Source: a virus. From it: 30,544 nt of DNA. A program made the position numbers and the translations under genes. Below, one piece after another: positions 7,866 through 16,123 of the stretch (positions are counted from its first letter, which is position 1; each line of letters opens with the position of its first letter). The notes beneath the pieces were generated by a model. That model did no database searches. It worked only from the letters and a program-made list of their open reading frames with translations, and was not told where the DNA came from. The stretch is taken from positions 1 to 30,544 of IMG/VR virus record IMGVR_UViG_3300046454_000221; one strand, 5' to 3'.

Positions 7866-8609
7866 ATGCGAGTCTCGACGCGCACGCTTGGCGACAATAT
7901 GAAAAACGCCATCAAGCGCGTCACCGTCGAGAAGAACGACGACGACCCGCTGTTTCGCGAGCATGAGGTGAGTCTCTACACTGACGAAAAGCAAAAAGAG
8001 ATCGAGCATTTTGAACCGTATGGTTTGACCTCGCGGGTCAAGCAACCGACCGGCCAAGGCAAGCAAAAGAAAAAGGCCGAGGGGCTGATCGTGTTCACCG
8101 GCGGGCAACGCTCGCACGGCGTGCTGATCGTCACCGGCGACCGCCGCTATCGCTTGCGCGGGCTGAACGAGGGCGAGGTCGCGCTGTTCGACGATCAGGG
8201 TCAGCAAGTGCATTTCACGCGCGATGGTATCGTGACCAGCGCGCCGAAAGGCAAAAAGATTGTTGCGCAGATTATGGACAGTGACAGCGCGCCGAAATCG
8301 CAATCGCAAGATGCCAAGGACGACGGCCAAGGCGCACAGGCCGGGGGCAAGGCGTTGGCCAGCCTGACGCTGACCAAAGATGCATGGACCGTGAACCATC
8401 CGACCAAGATGCAATTCACCGTCGGCAGTAGCACGTTGTTGATCGAGGCCGACAAGATCACGGTCACGTCGCCGACCATCAGCAATAACGCAAAGACACG
8501 GTTTGAAACCATTGGGCCGACGTTCCTCGGCCTTGATGGTGCTAACGGCAGCGGCCCCAAGGTGGTGACCGAGGGCGGCCCGGCAAAACAAACTTTTGCC
8601 GAGGTTTGA
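7866..8609 (+). CDS. Baseplate spike assembly protein, Mu gp45 / baseplate protein V-like
   Basis: A 247-residue protein in the gp45 position. It contains LIVFTGGQRSHGVLIVTGDRRYRLRGLNEGEVALFDDQGQQVHF, the OB-fold-plus-hydrophobic-strand pattern of Mu gp45 spike proteins, followed by repeated short beta strands (SLTLTKDAWTVNHP; TVGSSTLLIEADKITVTSPTI) as expected for a triple-stranded beta-helix spike that pierces the outer membrane. A lysine-rich stretch near residue 70 and an acidic-to-basic linker lie between. It starts immediately after the hub gene stop and is followed by a tandem-repeat protein that may extend the spike. Confidence 0.85.
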   Translation: MRVSTRTLGDNMKNAIKRVTVEKNDDDPLFREHEVSLYTDEKQKEIEHFEPYGLTSRVKQPTGQGKQKKKAEGLIVFTGGQRSHGVLIVTGDRRYRLRGLNEGEVALFDDQGQQVHFTRDGIVTSAPKGKKIVAQIMDSDSAPKSQSQDAKDDGQGAQAGGKALASLTLTKDAWTVNHPTKMQFTVGSSTLLIEADKITVTSPTISNNAKTRFETIGPTFLGLDGANGSGPKVVTEGGPAKQTFAEV

Positions 8610-8610
8610 A

Positions 8611-9048
8611 ATGCCAAACGATGCGGCATTTACCGTCGACATTTCCGCGCAAGGCATCAGCACGGTCAACGGTGGCGACATCAGCTCGGCTCATAATGTT
8701 TCAGCGGCGGCCAATGTTTCAGCGGTGGCCAATTCAACCGCCGGGAATGACGTCAATGCCGGGAATGACATCAATGCCGGGAATGACATCAACGCCGGGA
8801 GTGACATCACGGCGGGCCGCAACATCATAGCGACCGGGTACATCCAGGCGTCATCCATTCAAGTCCCGCCGACACCGGCAACAAGCTTGATTCTTCCTTG
8901 GACTAGTTTTGCTGGTTTGCCGCCGCCGGTTAATGGCGCGGTCGCCTTGATACTGGATGCCAGCATAGACGGTTCTGGTGTGATTACCGGCGGCGGAACC
9001 AGCAAGGCAATGGGCGCGGCCTATGGCGGGCAATGGTATGCCGTATGA
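8611..9048 (+). CDS. Small hexapeptide-repeat protein between gp45 and gp46, possible spike/beta-helix accessory
   Basis: A 145-residue protein. The ATG at 8611 is chosen over the upstream TTG at 8596 because it begins right after the preceding stop. Residues about 45-70 have a hexapeptide repeat (AGNDIN, AGNDIN, AGSDIT, AGRNII), encoded by about four tandem copies of an 18-base unit. Such repeats build left-handed or triple beta-helices, in keeping with its place directly after the spike. The C-terminal half (SFAGLPPPVNG; ILDASIDGSGVITGGG) is small and Gly-rich. I do not recognise a named family. It could be a spike tip or a spike-associated fibre. Repeats make unit-number variation between related phages likely. 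Confidence 0.6.
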   Translation: MPNDAAFTVDISAQGISTVNGGDISSAHNVSAAANVSAVANSTAGNDVNAGNDINAGNDINAGSDITAGRNIIATGYIQASSIQVPPTPATSLILPWTSFAGLPPPVNGAVALILDASIDGSGVITGGGTSKAMGAAYGGQWYAV

Positions 9049-9063
9049 AAAGGCGGTGAGCCA

Positions 9064-9558
9064 ATGCCCGATCTGAGACTCTATGACATCGTCTCGCCGT
9101 TTGCGGTGACGTTTGACCTGTTGCAAAAGCGCGACGGGCTGATCGACGAAACCGAGGCGCTGGCGACCGCCGTGATCGTGGCACTCGGCACCAATCGGCT
9201 GGCGCTGCCCGACGACGTGCTGCCGAACATCGACGACAGCGACCGGCGCGGCTGGTGGGCCGACACCGACGCCGAGCTGATCTGGAACGCGTGGCCCATC
9301 GGTTGCCGCCTGTGGCTGATCGAGCGCCACAAGATCACCGGCTTTGAAGCCAGCCAAGGCTCGACCATCGCGCGGATCGATTCCTATATCCGTGAGGCGT
9401 TGCGCCCGTTCGTCGAGAATCGCATTTGCTCAAGCTTTGATGTCGTGGTGACGCGCACCGAGCTGCAAAAGATCGTGGCGCAGATCACGATATGGCGCGG
9501 CCCGTTGCCCGCCATTCAATTGATGTATCAGGCCCTATGGGCCGAAATAGGAATCTGA
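9064..9558 (+). CDS. Baseplate protein, Mu gp46-like
   Basis: A 164-residue protein: MPDLRLYDIVSPFAVTFDL, a run of LATAVIVALGTNRLALPDD, then GWWADTDAELIWNAWPIGCRLWLIERHK, which is the signature region of the phage GP46 family (DUF1028-type small baseplate protein of Mu). It is a lysozyme-less small baseplate component next to gp47. An AAGGCGGTGAGCC sequence with a GGTGAG element precedes the ATG. Short spacing (3 bases) to the next gene suggests one operon. Confidence 0.85.
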   Translation: MPDLRLYDIVSPFAVTFDLLQKRDGLIDETEALATAVIVALGTNRLALPDDVLPNIDDSDRRGWWADTDAELIWNAWPIGCRLWLIERHKITGFEASQGSTIARIDSYIREALRPFVENRICSSFDVVVTRTELQKIVAQITIWRGPLPAIQLMYQALWAEIGI

Positions 9559-9561
9559 TTT

Positions 9562-10623
9562 ATGCCTTGGACAACGCCGACGCTTAACGAGGTGCGCCAG
9601 CAAAACCGCGACTACATCACGGCGCGGCTGCACTCGGCGGCGATGGTGCCGAACAGCGTGTTACGTGTGTTGTCCGACGGCAACGCCGGGCTGGCGTTTT
9701 TGGTGCTGCTTTACATCGATTGGCTGGCGCTGCAATTGCTGCCCGACACCGCCGAAACCGAATGGCTCGACCGCCACGCCGACATTTGGTTGCCCGGCAA
9801 TGGCCGCAAGCCCGCGACGTTCGCCAGCGGCTCGGGCACGGCGACCGGCATCGATGACACCGTGCTGCCACAGGGAACGCAGCTCACCGGCTCGGCGGGC
9901 GTGCTGTACGAAACCACCGAACAGATCACGGTCGGCTCGTCGCCGACGCCGGTCGCGATCCGCGCCATCGATCCCGGTAAGCTCGGCAACCTCGACGAGG
10001 GATCGAGCATTGCCTTTGTTGGTGCCATCGCGGGCGTCGACGGCACCGTGACCATCGTCGAGATGACCGGCGGCGTCGACATCGAAAGCGACGACGATCT
10101 GCGCGAGCGCGTGCTGGAACGCATTCAGCAACCGCCGATGGGCGGCGCGCAATACGATTATGTGGCATGGGCCAAACAGGTGCCCGGCGTGACGCGGGCG
10201 TGGGCCTTCCCCGAGCAAGGCCCCGGTACCATGACGGTGCGATTCCTGATGGACGAGCTGCGCGCCGATGATGACGGTTGGCCAACGCCCGACGACATCA
10301 TTGCGGTTAAGGATTACATCGACCTAAAACGTCCGGTGACGGTGAAGGATTGTTATGTGCAAGCCCCGATCAAACAATTCCTCGAGATGACGATCAGCAA
10401 TCTTGCCAAGGATGACGAGGCAACCCGCGCGTCTATCGAGCAAGAAATTCAAGACATGCTGTTCGTCAAGGCGGCCCCGGGCCAAACCATCTATCGGTCA
10501 TGGGTTGACGAAGCCATCACCAACGCGGTCGGCGAGGATCATCACAACCTGACCTTTGACGATGCCGTGATGCCCGCGCCCGGTTATATGGCGGTGCTGG
10601 AAACTATTCTCTATACGCCATGA
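9562..10623 (+). CDS. Baseplate J-like protein, Mu gp47-like
   Basis: A 353-residue protein with the typical baseplate-J plan: an N-terminal helical part, LDRHADIWLPGNGRKPATFASG, the GTQLTGSAGVLYET strand block, VGAIAGVDGTVTIVEMTGGVD, then DDLRERVLERIQQPPMGGAQYDYVAWAKQVPGVTRAWAFPEQG, which is the family hallmark. It forms wedges of the contractile baseplate. Start ATG 3 bases after the gp46 stop; its stop overlaps the gp48 start as ATGA, so these are translationally coupled. Confidence 0.9.
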   Translation: MPWTTPTLNEVRQQNRDYITARLHSAAMVPNSVLRVLSDGNAGLAFLVLLYIDWLALQLLPDTAETEWLDRHADIWLPGNGRKPATFASGSGTATGIDDTVLPQGTQLTGSAGVLYETTEQITVGSSPTPVAIRAIDPGKLGNLDEGSSIAFVGAIAGVDGTVTIVEMTGGVDIESDDDLRERVLERIQQPPMGGAQYDYVAWAKQVPGVTRAWAFPEQGPGTMTVRFLMDELRADDDGWPTPDDIIAVKDYIDLKRPVTVKDCYVQAPIKQFLEMTISNLAKDDEATRASIEQEIQDMLFVKAAPGQTIYRSWVDEAITNAVGEDHHNLTFDDAVMPAPGYMAVLETILYTP

Positions 10624-11390
10624 CCGACCGTCACGTGCGGCGCAGCGGCGACGACTACGTCGAGCCGCTGGCCAGCCTGTTGCCGGTTGGCCCGGCGTGG
10701 CCGCGCGAATACGACTCGGCCTTGATGCAATTGCTCGGCGGCCTCACCGCAATTTGGGGTGATGTCGACAGCCGCGCCGCCGATCTGTTGGAACGCGAAA
10801 GCGACCCGCGCCAGACCGTTGAGTTGCTGCCGGATTGGGAGCGCGCTTGGGGGCTGCCTGATCCTTGCTACACCGCACCGCAAAGCATCGACGAGCGCCA
10901 ACTTGCGCTGGTGATGCGGATGACGATGCTCGGCGAGCAAAGCCGGGAATTTTTCATCTCGGTGGCGGCACAGATCGGCTATCACATCACCATCACCGAA
11001 TATCGCACGTTTGTTGTCGGCATAGACAGCGTCGGCGACGCCCGCGTGTACGGCGATCTGCCGCCCGATCCGATGCGCAACGTGTGGGGCAACCCGATCA
11101 TGAATGCGCGCGGCGACGCGCCGGTCGCTGATGGCGATCTATCGGAATGGCCCTATTACGGGCTCGGGCCCGACGCCAACCGCTTCTATTGGACCGTGCA
11201 CGTCGACCAAGCCAAGCTGGTTTGGTTTCGCTCTGCGTCGGGTCAATGCGGCGTCGATCCGCATTTGCGCATCGGTACCGCTGACGATCTTGAGTGTTTG
11301 CTCAACCGCTGGAAGCCCGGCCACACGCAAATAATCTTTGACTATTCCGGCTTGAGCGATCCCGGCGATCCAATGGCCGGAACACCATAA
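10620..11390 (+). CDS. Baseplate wedge protein, Mu gp48-like (DUF2313/YmfQ)
   Basis: A 256-residue protein. LPVGPAWPREYDSALMQLLGGLTAIWGDVDSRAADLLERESDPRQTVELLPDWERAWGLPDPC is the hallmark of the DUF2313 (YmfQ/gp48) family, which links wedges to tail fibres. The second half holds GMxxxA-like MLGEQSREFFISVAAQIGYHITITEYRTF and a C-terminal segment with short cysteine-containing strands (CLLNRWKPGHTQ). ATGA overlap with gp47. A GAGGA Shine-Dalgarno element about 6-13 bases ahead of the following fibre gene suggests continued transcription into the fibres. Confidence 0.88.
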   Translation: MTDRHVRRSGDDYVEPLASLLPVGPAWPREYDSALMQLLGGLTAIWGDVDSRAADLLERESDPRQTVELLPDWERAWGLPDPCYTAPQSIDERQLALVMRMTMLGEQSREFFISVAAQIGYHITITEYRTFVVGIDSVGDARVYGDLPPDPMRNVWGNPIMNARGDAPVADGDLSEWPYYGLGPDANRFYWTVHVDQAKLVWFRSASGQCGVDPHLRIGTADDLECLLNRWKPGHTQIIFDYSGLSDPGDPMAGTP

Positions 11391-11405
11391 AGAGGAATCG
11401 CGTCG

Positions 11406-12701
11406 ATGAAATATCAAGCACCGTATGGCGTCAGCGATCCAAACGCGGCGTACATCAATGGCAACCCGTCGACCGGCACGATGGGATCGATCCCGCCAGC
11501 GGCATCTATCGAATATCCGCAGAGGGAAGTCGTCAATTTTATAACCGCAAGCGGACTGACGCCGACCGATGCCGATTTATTGCAACTCGCAAAATCGGTG
11601 CAAAGCGGTCATGTTAATTTCGGGGCCGACCAAGGCACGCCGAATCAAATCGCCATTACGCTTAACCCGGCAATTGCACAATACAGCGTCGGTTTGCGGA
11701 TTATCGTCAAGGTCGCTTATGCCAACACGACGCAAGCCGTTGTCAACGTCAATGCAATCGGCTCGGTGCCGCTTGTGCATGGCGATCTGTCACAACTAAG
11801 CGGCGCGGAGCTTCATGCGGGGCAGATTATCGAATGTGTGTATGATGGCGCGAATTTCCAATTGATCTCAGGCGGCGCGGGCGGTGTAACAACGCTCACT
11901 GCAACGCGCGACGTTTACGTTAGCGATGCAATCGGCAACGACACGACGCTGGACGGTTCACAGGCAACCGTGTCGGGGGCTCATGGCCCATTTAAAACCA
12001 TCACTCGCGCCATGACCGAAATGGCAAAATACAATCTCGGCGGCTGGAATTTTCAAATTCATGTTGCGGACGGCACCTATAACACTTCAACGATAATTGA
12101 CGCGCCGTTGCCGAACGGCTCGGGCATGGTCAAGCTGATCGGGAATCATGCAAACCCGATTGCGTGTCACATCGCCAACGGCGGGCAGGGCAGCGCGCTT
12201 GTGTTTCAGCACGGCGGAACGTGGTCGGTCGACGGATTCGCGGTGTCGACGGTTGCGGCGGGGCCCGGCGATAACGGGGGCGGCGTATTTCTCGGCGGCA
12301 GCGTTGTCAATCTTTTGGCGATGGCGTTTGGACCGTGCCACGGTGACAACATTCATTGCGCGGGCGGCACGGTGTTCGCCTATGGGCCGTTTACGGTTTA
12401 CGGCGCGTGCGGCGGCTCGCACCTCGTAACAAGACTGAATGGCATTTATGTCAACAACACACTACCGCCAGCAATGTCGCTTGCATTTACGAGCGCGGTT
12501 AACTTTCCGAACTCCTTTATAAATGTAGCGACCGGCGGTCAGGCGCAAGTGATTTACGGAACCATGACCGGCGGCGTAAATGTGAGCGGCACCAATTTTT
12601 CCGTATCCGGCAACGGCGTCATTGATACAGGCGGGCGGGGCTCTGGATCATTGCCCGGCAGCGTTGGCGGCACGCCGGTATCGGGAGGGCAAATCATATG
12701 A
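11406..12701 (+). CDS. Tail fibre / tailspike-like protein with predicted right-handed beta-helix
   Basis: A 431-residue protein. The first ~160 residues are a phage fibre-type N-terminus (YGVSDPNAAYINGNP; YPQREVVNFITASGL). From about residue 175 the pattern YVSDAIGNDTTLDGSQ ... GPFKTITRAM ... IHVADGTYN appears, which is the opening of many pectate-lyase-fold (right-handed beta-helix) fibre domains. It ends in a Gly/Ser-rich tip with SLPGSVGGTP. An AAGAGGA ribosome-binding site precedes the ATG. It probably binds or cleaves surface polysaccharide, but no catalytic residues can be assigned by eye. The base composition looks lower in GC than the tail genes, suggesting exchange. Stop overlaps the next start as ATGA. 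Confidence 0.75.
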   Translation: MKYQAPYGVSDPNAAYINGNPSTGTMGSIPPAASIEYPQREVVNFITASGLTPTDADLLQLAKSVQSGHVNFGADQGTPNQIAITLNPAIAQYSVGLRIIVKVAYANTTQAVVNVNAIGSVPLVHGDLSQLSGAELHAGQIIECVYDGANFQLISGGAGGVTTLTATRDVYVSDAIGNDTTLDGSQATVSGAHGPFKTITRAMTEMAKYNLGGWNFQIHVADGTYNTSTIIDAPLPNGSGMVKLIGNHANPIACHIANGGQGSALVFQHGGTWSVDGFAVSTVAAGPGDNGGGVFLGGSVVNLLAMAFGPCHGDNIHCAGGTVFAYGPFTVYGACGGSHLVTRLNGIYVNNTLPPAMSLAFTSAVNFPNSFINVATGGQAQVIYGTMTGGVNVSGTNFSVSGNGVIDTGGRGSGSLPGSVGGTPVSGGQII

Positions 12702-13309
12702 TTAATGTCGCGGATCATTACTGGATTGTCGGCGGTTCAACAACCGACGTTTATCAGAGCAAGACGAATACGCTGGTTGCGGTTAGCGATGCGGCTTATG
12801 TCGCATGGGCTGCAACCAATTTAGCCGCACCAATTGCGAATGAAAGCGAATTGGCGGTCATGGTCCGCGCAAACGGCTTGCAATTGCCCGAGTGGCTCTT
12901 TCTCTCCGCCGACACGTTCATCCAGCCGACGCCGACGACCTACAGCAAGGGCCAACTTGCCGCTTACAGTGCTGACGCCAGAAATCGCCACGCCACCGGC
13001 GGCATGATTATTACGAGTCTGAGTCCCGTGCCATTTTTGACCGATTCAACGTCGCGCAACACGATCAACAGCAGTTTTCAATATTCGCAAGCCAATCCGG
13101 CGCACATCACAAACTGGAAAATGAGCGACGGCACATTCATTCCGCTCAACAACACGCAGATGGCTACTCTGAATAATGATGTGACCGTGTTTGTGCAGTC
13201 CTGTTTTACCTGTGAAGGTACCAACCTGACGGCCATCAACGGCGGCGGCATGACAACACTGGCGGCGATTGACGCGGCATATGCGGCAATCTCGAATACG
13301 GTCCCATAA
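12698..13309 (+). CDS. Fibre-associated protein with DUF4376-like C-terminus
   Basis: A 203-residue protein overlapping the preceding fibre by the ATGA pattern. The region from about residue 90 (ARNRHATGGMIITSLSPVPFLTDSTSRNTINSS, then WKMSDGTFIPLNNTQMATL) follows the DUF4376 pattern seen in tail-fibre-related or fibre-assembly proteins of many phages: a short N-terminal adaptor, a conserved T-x-x-x-R-x-x-x-N-x-x-x-x-x-A stretch and an A-x-x-x-x-x-W-K-M-x-D-G-x-x-x-x-L segment. I cannot say whether it is structural or a chaperone. Confidence 0.65.
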   Translation: MINVADHYWIVGGSTTDVYQSKTNTLVAVSDAAYVAWAATNLAAPIANESELAVMVRANGLQLPEWLFLSADTFIQPTPTTYSKGQLAAYSADARNRHATGGMIITSLSPVPFLTDSTSRNTINSSFQYSQANPAHITNWKMSDGTFIPLNNTQMATLNNDVTVFVQSCFTCEGTNLTAINGGGMTTLAAIDAAYAAISNTVP

Positions 13310-13657
13310 ATGGCAACCGTCAATATCACCGTTGAGAATGACGCGGATTTCTACCGCGTATTTCAGTACGTCATGGCGACGGCGGGCACGCCGATTGACA
13401 TCACCGGCGCATCGCTTGAAATGATGCTGCGCCGTCACGCCGAGGACGCCGAGGCGTTGTTGCGGCTCGGCACCGATACCGGCGAGATGGTGCTGACCGA
13501 TCCGGTTAACGGATTGTTTACGGTGCTGATCCGCCAAGACGTCTTAGAACGCCTCGGCCTCGGCATCTATGATCATTCCAACATCATGACGCTCGGCGGC
13601 TTCAAAACGAAAATTTGGTCGGGCACGTTGACCAATAACGCGGGGCCGACGCGGTGA
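13310..13657 (+). CDS. Hypothetical small tail-fibre-locus protein
   Basis: A 115-residue acidic protein ([70 protein letters not shown]). The strand-rich make-up with an I-D-I-T-G-A-x-x-x-x-x-L-R pattern recalls the N-terminal domain of baseplate upper proteins (BppU-like), but I am not confident of a family. Starts directly after the previous stop and its stop TGA overlaps the GTG of the collagen-like fibre, giving GTGA. It is likely a small connector in the fibre operon. Confidence 0.5.
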   Translation: MATVNITVENDADFYRVFQYVMATAGTPIDITGASLEMMLRRHAEDAEALLRLGTDTGEMVLTDPVNGLFTVLIRQDVLERLGLGIYDHSNIMTLGGFKTKIWSGTLTNNAGPTR

Positions 13658-15024
13658 GCAGCGTCGAGGTCATTACTGACAGCAACGTCATCATTGCCGT
13701 TGAGGTTGACGACGATGGTCGTGTCGTCGTCCTTGCGCCCGATGATATCGAGACGATAGCCACCGGCGAACAGGGACCGCCGGGGCCCGCTGGCGGGCCG
13801 CCCGGGCCGCAAGGTCCGCCCGGTGCGCCGGGGCCAGCCGGGCCGCCCGGGAATCCTGGCGGGCCGCAGGGCCCGGCAGGGCCAACAGGGCCGCAAGGAA
13901 TGCCGGGACCGACCGGCCCGCAGGGACCAAAGGGCGATACCGGGACACAAGGCCCGGCGGGACCAACAGGGCCAACAGGGCCAACAGGGCCGACAGGGCC
14001 AGCGTCGACGGTGCCGGGACCGACCGGCCCACAGGGACCAAAGGGCGATACCGGGGCAACCGGTCCGCAGGGGCCAGCCGGTGCGGACGGCGCGGGCGCG
14101 CCGGGCACCGCGCCGCCAATCATGGACAGCACGGCGGCGGTCGGCACGTCGCTATTATTTTCCCGGCAAGATCACGTCCATCCAAGCGACACATCGCGCG
14201 CGCCGATCATCAGCCCCGGTCTGACCGGCACGCCGACCGCACCAACCGCACCGGTCGGCACCAACACCACACAGATCGCTACCACGGCGTTTGTCAGGCA
14301 GAACTTTGGGTCGCCAGCCACAAACCTCATCATCAACGGGGACTTTCGCATCAATCAAGTCGGTTATGTTTCTGCCGCTGCGTTGAGCGCCGGAACGTAT
14401 GGACACGATCAATGGAAAGCCGGGGCAACCGGCGGCGACTATTCTTTTACCCAACTTAAAAGCAGCACTCAGATAACCATAGCGTCGGGCAAATCCCTCA
14501 TCCAGCCGGTTGAGGACGTGAATGTCGTTGGTGGCTCTTATGTTCTGAGTTGGACCGGCACTGCCCAAGCTCGCGCTGGTGTCAACACGCTGACGCCATC
14601 CGGTTCTTATGCGGGCAGCCCTTTGCTGATTACCGGGCAGACGGCGGGCACGGTAATGTCGATTGAGTTCAATAGCGGAACGCTCGTCGGCGTGAAGCTC
14701 GAAAGCGGGGCGAGCGCAACGCCGTTCATCATGCGGCCTTACGAACAGGAATTGCAGAGTTGCAGGCGCTACTACCACAAGCGATCCGTTGACATTCTTC
14801 AGTCCGCGTTTGGATCGGGGGCATCTGTGGGCGCTTGGTTTTTTCATCCTGTACAGATGCGGGCGGCACCAACCGTTTCCAGTACGGGCGGCGCGCTGAC
14901 CAACGCAACGACCCAAGGGCTCGATCATGCAACGGTGGACGGTTATCGACATTATCTCGCATCCAACGCGGCAGGGGACACGGCGCTGACCGGCGGCGTT
15001 GACGTAGCGGATGCGAGGCTGTGA
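13654..15024 (+). CDS. Collagen-like tail fibre protein
   Basis: A 456-residue protein started by GTG overlapping the previous stop. Residues 1-37 form an N-terminal adaptor ([21 protein letters not shown]). Residues 38-151 are Gly-X-Y repeats ([18 protein letters not shown]) typical of phage collagen-like fibres, forming a triple helix. A tail-fibre hinge ([16 protein letters not shown] ... [22 protein letters not shown]) follows, then a C-terminal beta-rich domain ([15 protein letters not shown] ... [19 protein letters not shown]) common at the tip of phage fibres and likely the receptor-binding head. The repeats also give long open frames on the opposite strand; these are shadows. A 44-base direct repeat lies inside (13901-13944 and 14012-14055). 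Confidence 0.87.
   Translation: MSSVEVITDSNVIIAVEVDDDGRVVVLAPDDIETIATGEQGPPGPAGGPPGPQGPPGAPGPAGPPGNPGGPQGPAGPTGPQGMPGPTGPQGPKGDTGTQGPAGPTGPTGPTGPTGPASTVPGPTGPQGPKGDTGATGPQGPAGADGAGAPGTAPPIMDSTAAVGTSLLFSRQDHVHPSDTSRAPIISPGLTGTPTAPTAPVGTNTTQIATTAFVRQNFGSPATNLIINGDFRINQVGYVSAAALSAGTYGHDQWKAGATGGDYSFTQLKSSTQITIASGKSLIQPVEDVNVVGGSYVLSWTGTAQARAGVNTLTPSGSYAGSPLLITGQTAGTVMSIEFNSGTLVGVKLESGASATPFIMRPYEQELQSCRRYYHKRSVDILQSAFGSGASVGAWFFHPVQMRAAPTVSSTGGALTNATTQGLDHATVDGYRHYLASNAAGDTALTGGVDVADARL
13901..14055 (+). repeat. 44-base direct repeat inside the collagen-like gene (two copies) plus 9-base tandem repeats
   Basis: The blocks 13901-13944 and 14012-14055 differ at one base and both encode [14 protein letters not shown]. 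Between them lie several tandem 9-base units of the type CCAACAGGG. In-frame recombination between copies would shorten or lengthen the collagen region by 111 bases (37 residues). Confidence 0.85.
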
Positions 15025-15299
15025 TGGCCGACTATCAACTTACCGATACGGATATGGTGATCCGCACGGCAGACCACGCATCAATTCCCAACGATCCGGC
15101 CAACCGCGACCGCGCCGAATATGAGCAATGGCTCGCGGCAGGCGGCGTGCCCGATCCCTATGTGCCGCCCGAGCCGGTGCCACCGGCACCACAGCCGGAA
15201 ACCTCGGTGCTGTACGATCACGAAAACCGCTTGCGCGCCATCGAGGGCCAACCGCCGCTAACGTTGGGCGATTTCGTCAACAAGGCAAAAATGACATGA
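15024..15299 (+). CDS. Small conserved phage protein of the fibre/lysis junction
   Basis: A 91-residue proline-rich protein ([41 protein letters not shown], then VPPEPVPPAPQPE and a C-terminus RLRAIEGQPPLTLGDFVNKAK). The start is the ATG at 15024, which overlaps the stop of the fibre gene (TGATG); a GTG three bases upstream is less likely. The PNDPANxDxxEYxxWLAxG motif is often seen in small phage proteins just after tail fibres. No function known to me; perhaps a fibre-assembly-related protein. Confidence 0.6.
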   Translation: MADYQLTDTDMVIRTADHASIPNDPANRDRAEYEQWLAAGGVPDPYVPPEPVPPAPQPETSVLYDHENRLRAIEGQPPLTLGDFVNKAKMT

Positions 15300-15574
15300 G
15301 CCCCATCGAAACAACCGGCAAGATTGCATCGGGCACCATTGACGCCATGAAGTCGACGCCGTTGGCGTTGGCGTTGCTGGTCGTCAACGTCGGATTTCTC
15401 GGCTTCGCCGCCTATGTCTTGGGCGAGGTTGCCGCCAACGCCAGCGAGCGCAACAAAACGCAATCGGAGTTGATCAGTAAATTGGTGACCGACATTCGCG
15501 ATTGCCGACAAGGCCCGAGGCCGAGCGCGGTCTGGCATTTGTTGCCGGTGGATAGGCGCGCCCATGACCTATGA
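15296..15574 (+). CDS. Holin-like small membrane protein
   Basis: A 92-residue protein from the ATG at 15296, which overlaps the previous stop (ATGA); an upstream in-frame Met at 15128 is internal to the previous gene and rejected. A single predicted transmembrane helix lies at about residues 23-42 (LALLVVNVGFLGFAAYVLG), preceded by a short N-terminus and followed by a charged, helical C-terminus. Gene position directly before the endolysin, with an 11-base overlap, supports a holin or holin-associated role. Hole-forming activity is inferred only. Confidence 0.6.
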   Translation: MSPIETTGKIASGTIDAMKSTPLALALLVVNVGFLGFAAYVLGEVAANASERNKTQSELISKLVTDIRDCRQGPRPSAVWHLLPVDRRAHDL

Positions 15575-16097
15575 CCGCATTGTCATCAGCTCGGGGCATG
15601 GCAAATATGTGCGCGGCGCTTCCGGCATCATCGACGAGGTCGACGAGGCCCGCCGCGTGGTCGAGCATCTGGCCGACGAGCTGATCGCGCGCGGCGTTGT
15701 CGTCGACGTGTTTCACGACAACACCAGCCACGACCAAAGCACCAACCTTCACAACATTGTCGCCGCGCACGACAGCCACGACCGCGATCTCGATGTGTCG
15801 GTGCATTTCAACGCGTTCGATGGCAAGGCGCACGGCGTCGAGGTTTGCTATGTGACGCAACACGATCTCGCCGCCGAGGTATCGAGCGCCATCGCCGCAT
15901 GTGGCTTCACGGATCGCGGGCCAAAGCCTCGCCCCGAGTTGTATTTTCTCAACCACACCGACGAGCCCGCGATCCTGATCGAGGTCTGTTTTTGCGACAA
16001 CGCGGGCGATGCCGCGATCTATCAGCAACAGTTCCACAAGATTTGCGTCGCAATTGCCGATGTGTTGGGCGGAAAACCTGATACGATAGCCGTGTAA
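15564..16097 (+). CDS. Endolysin, N-acetylmuramoyl-L-alanine amidase (Amidase_3 family)
   Basis: A 177-residue protein. The Zn-ligand/catalytic layout of Amidase_3 is visible: H12 in ISSGHG near the N-terminus, an acidic residue in DEVDE (D24-E28), H81 in SVHFN and E140 in LIEVCF. Enzymes of this family cleave the amide bond between N-acetylmuramic acid and the L-alanine of the stem peptide, releasing progeny. No signal peptide is apparent, so release would depend on the holin-like gene overlapping it. Length is that of a bare catalytic domain, with no cell-wall-binding module. Confidence 0.85.
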   Translation: MTYDRIVISSGHGKYVRGASGIIDEVDEARRVVEHLADELIARGVVVDVFHDNTSHDQSTNLHNIVAAHDSHDRDLDVSVHFNAFDGKAHGVEVCYVTQHDLAAEVSSAIAACGFTDRGPKPRPELYFLNHTDEPAILIEVCFCDNAGDAAIYQQQFHKICVAIADVLGGKPDTIAV

Positions 16098-16123
16098 TTT
16101 TCTCTAGCAAAAGGACCACCGAT

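Noticed and set aside
13602-14147. Long minus-strand frame rich in GPV repeats opposite the collagen-like gene
   Set aside because: It is the antisense of Gly-X-Y repeats; the repeat code opens frames on both strands. The + strand gene has a coupled start and a proper C-terminal domain.
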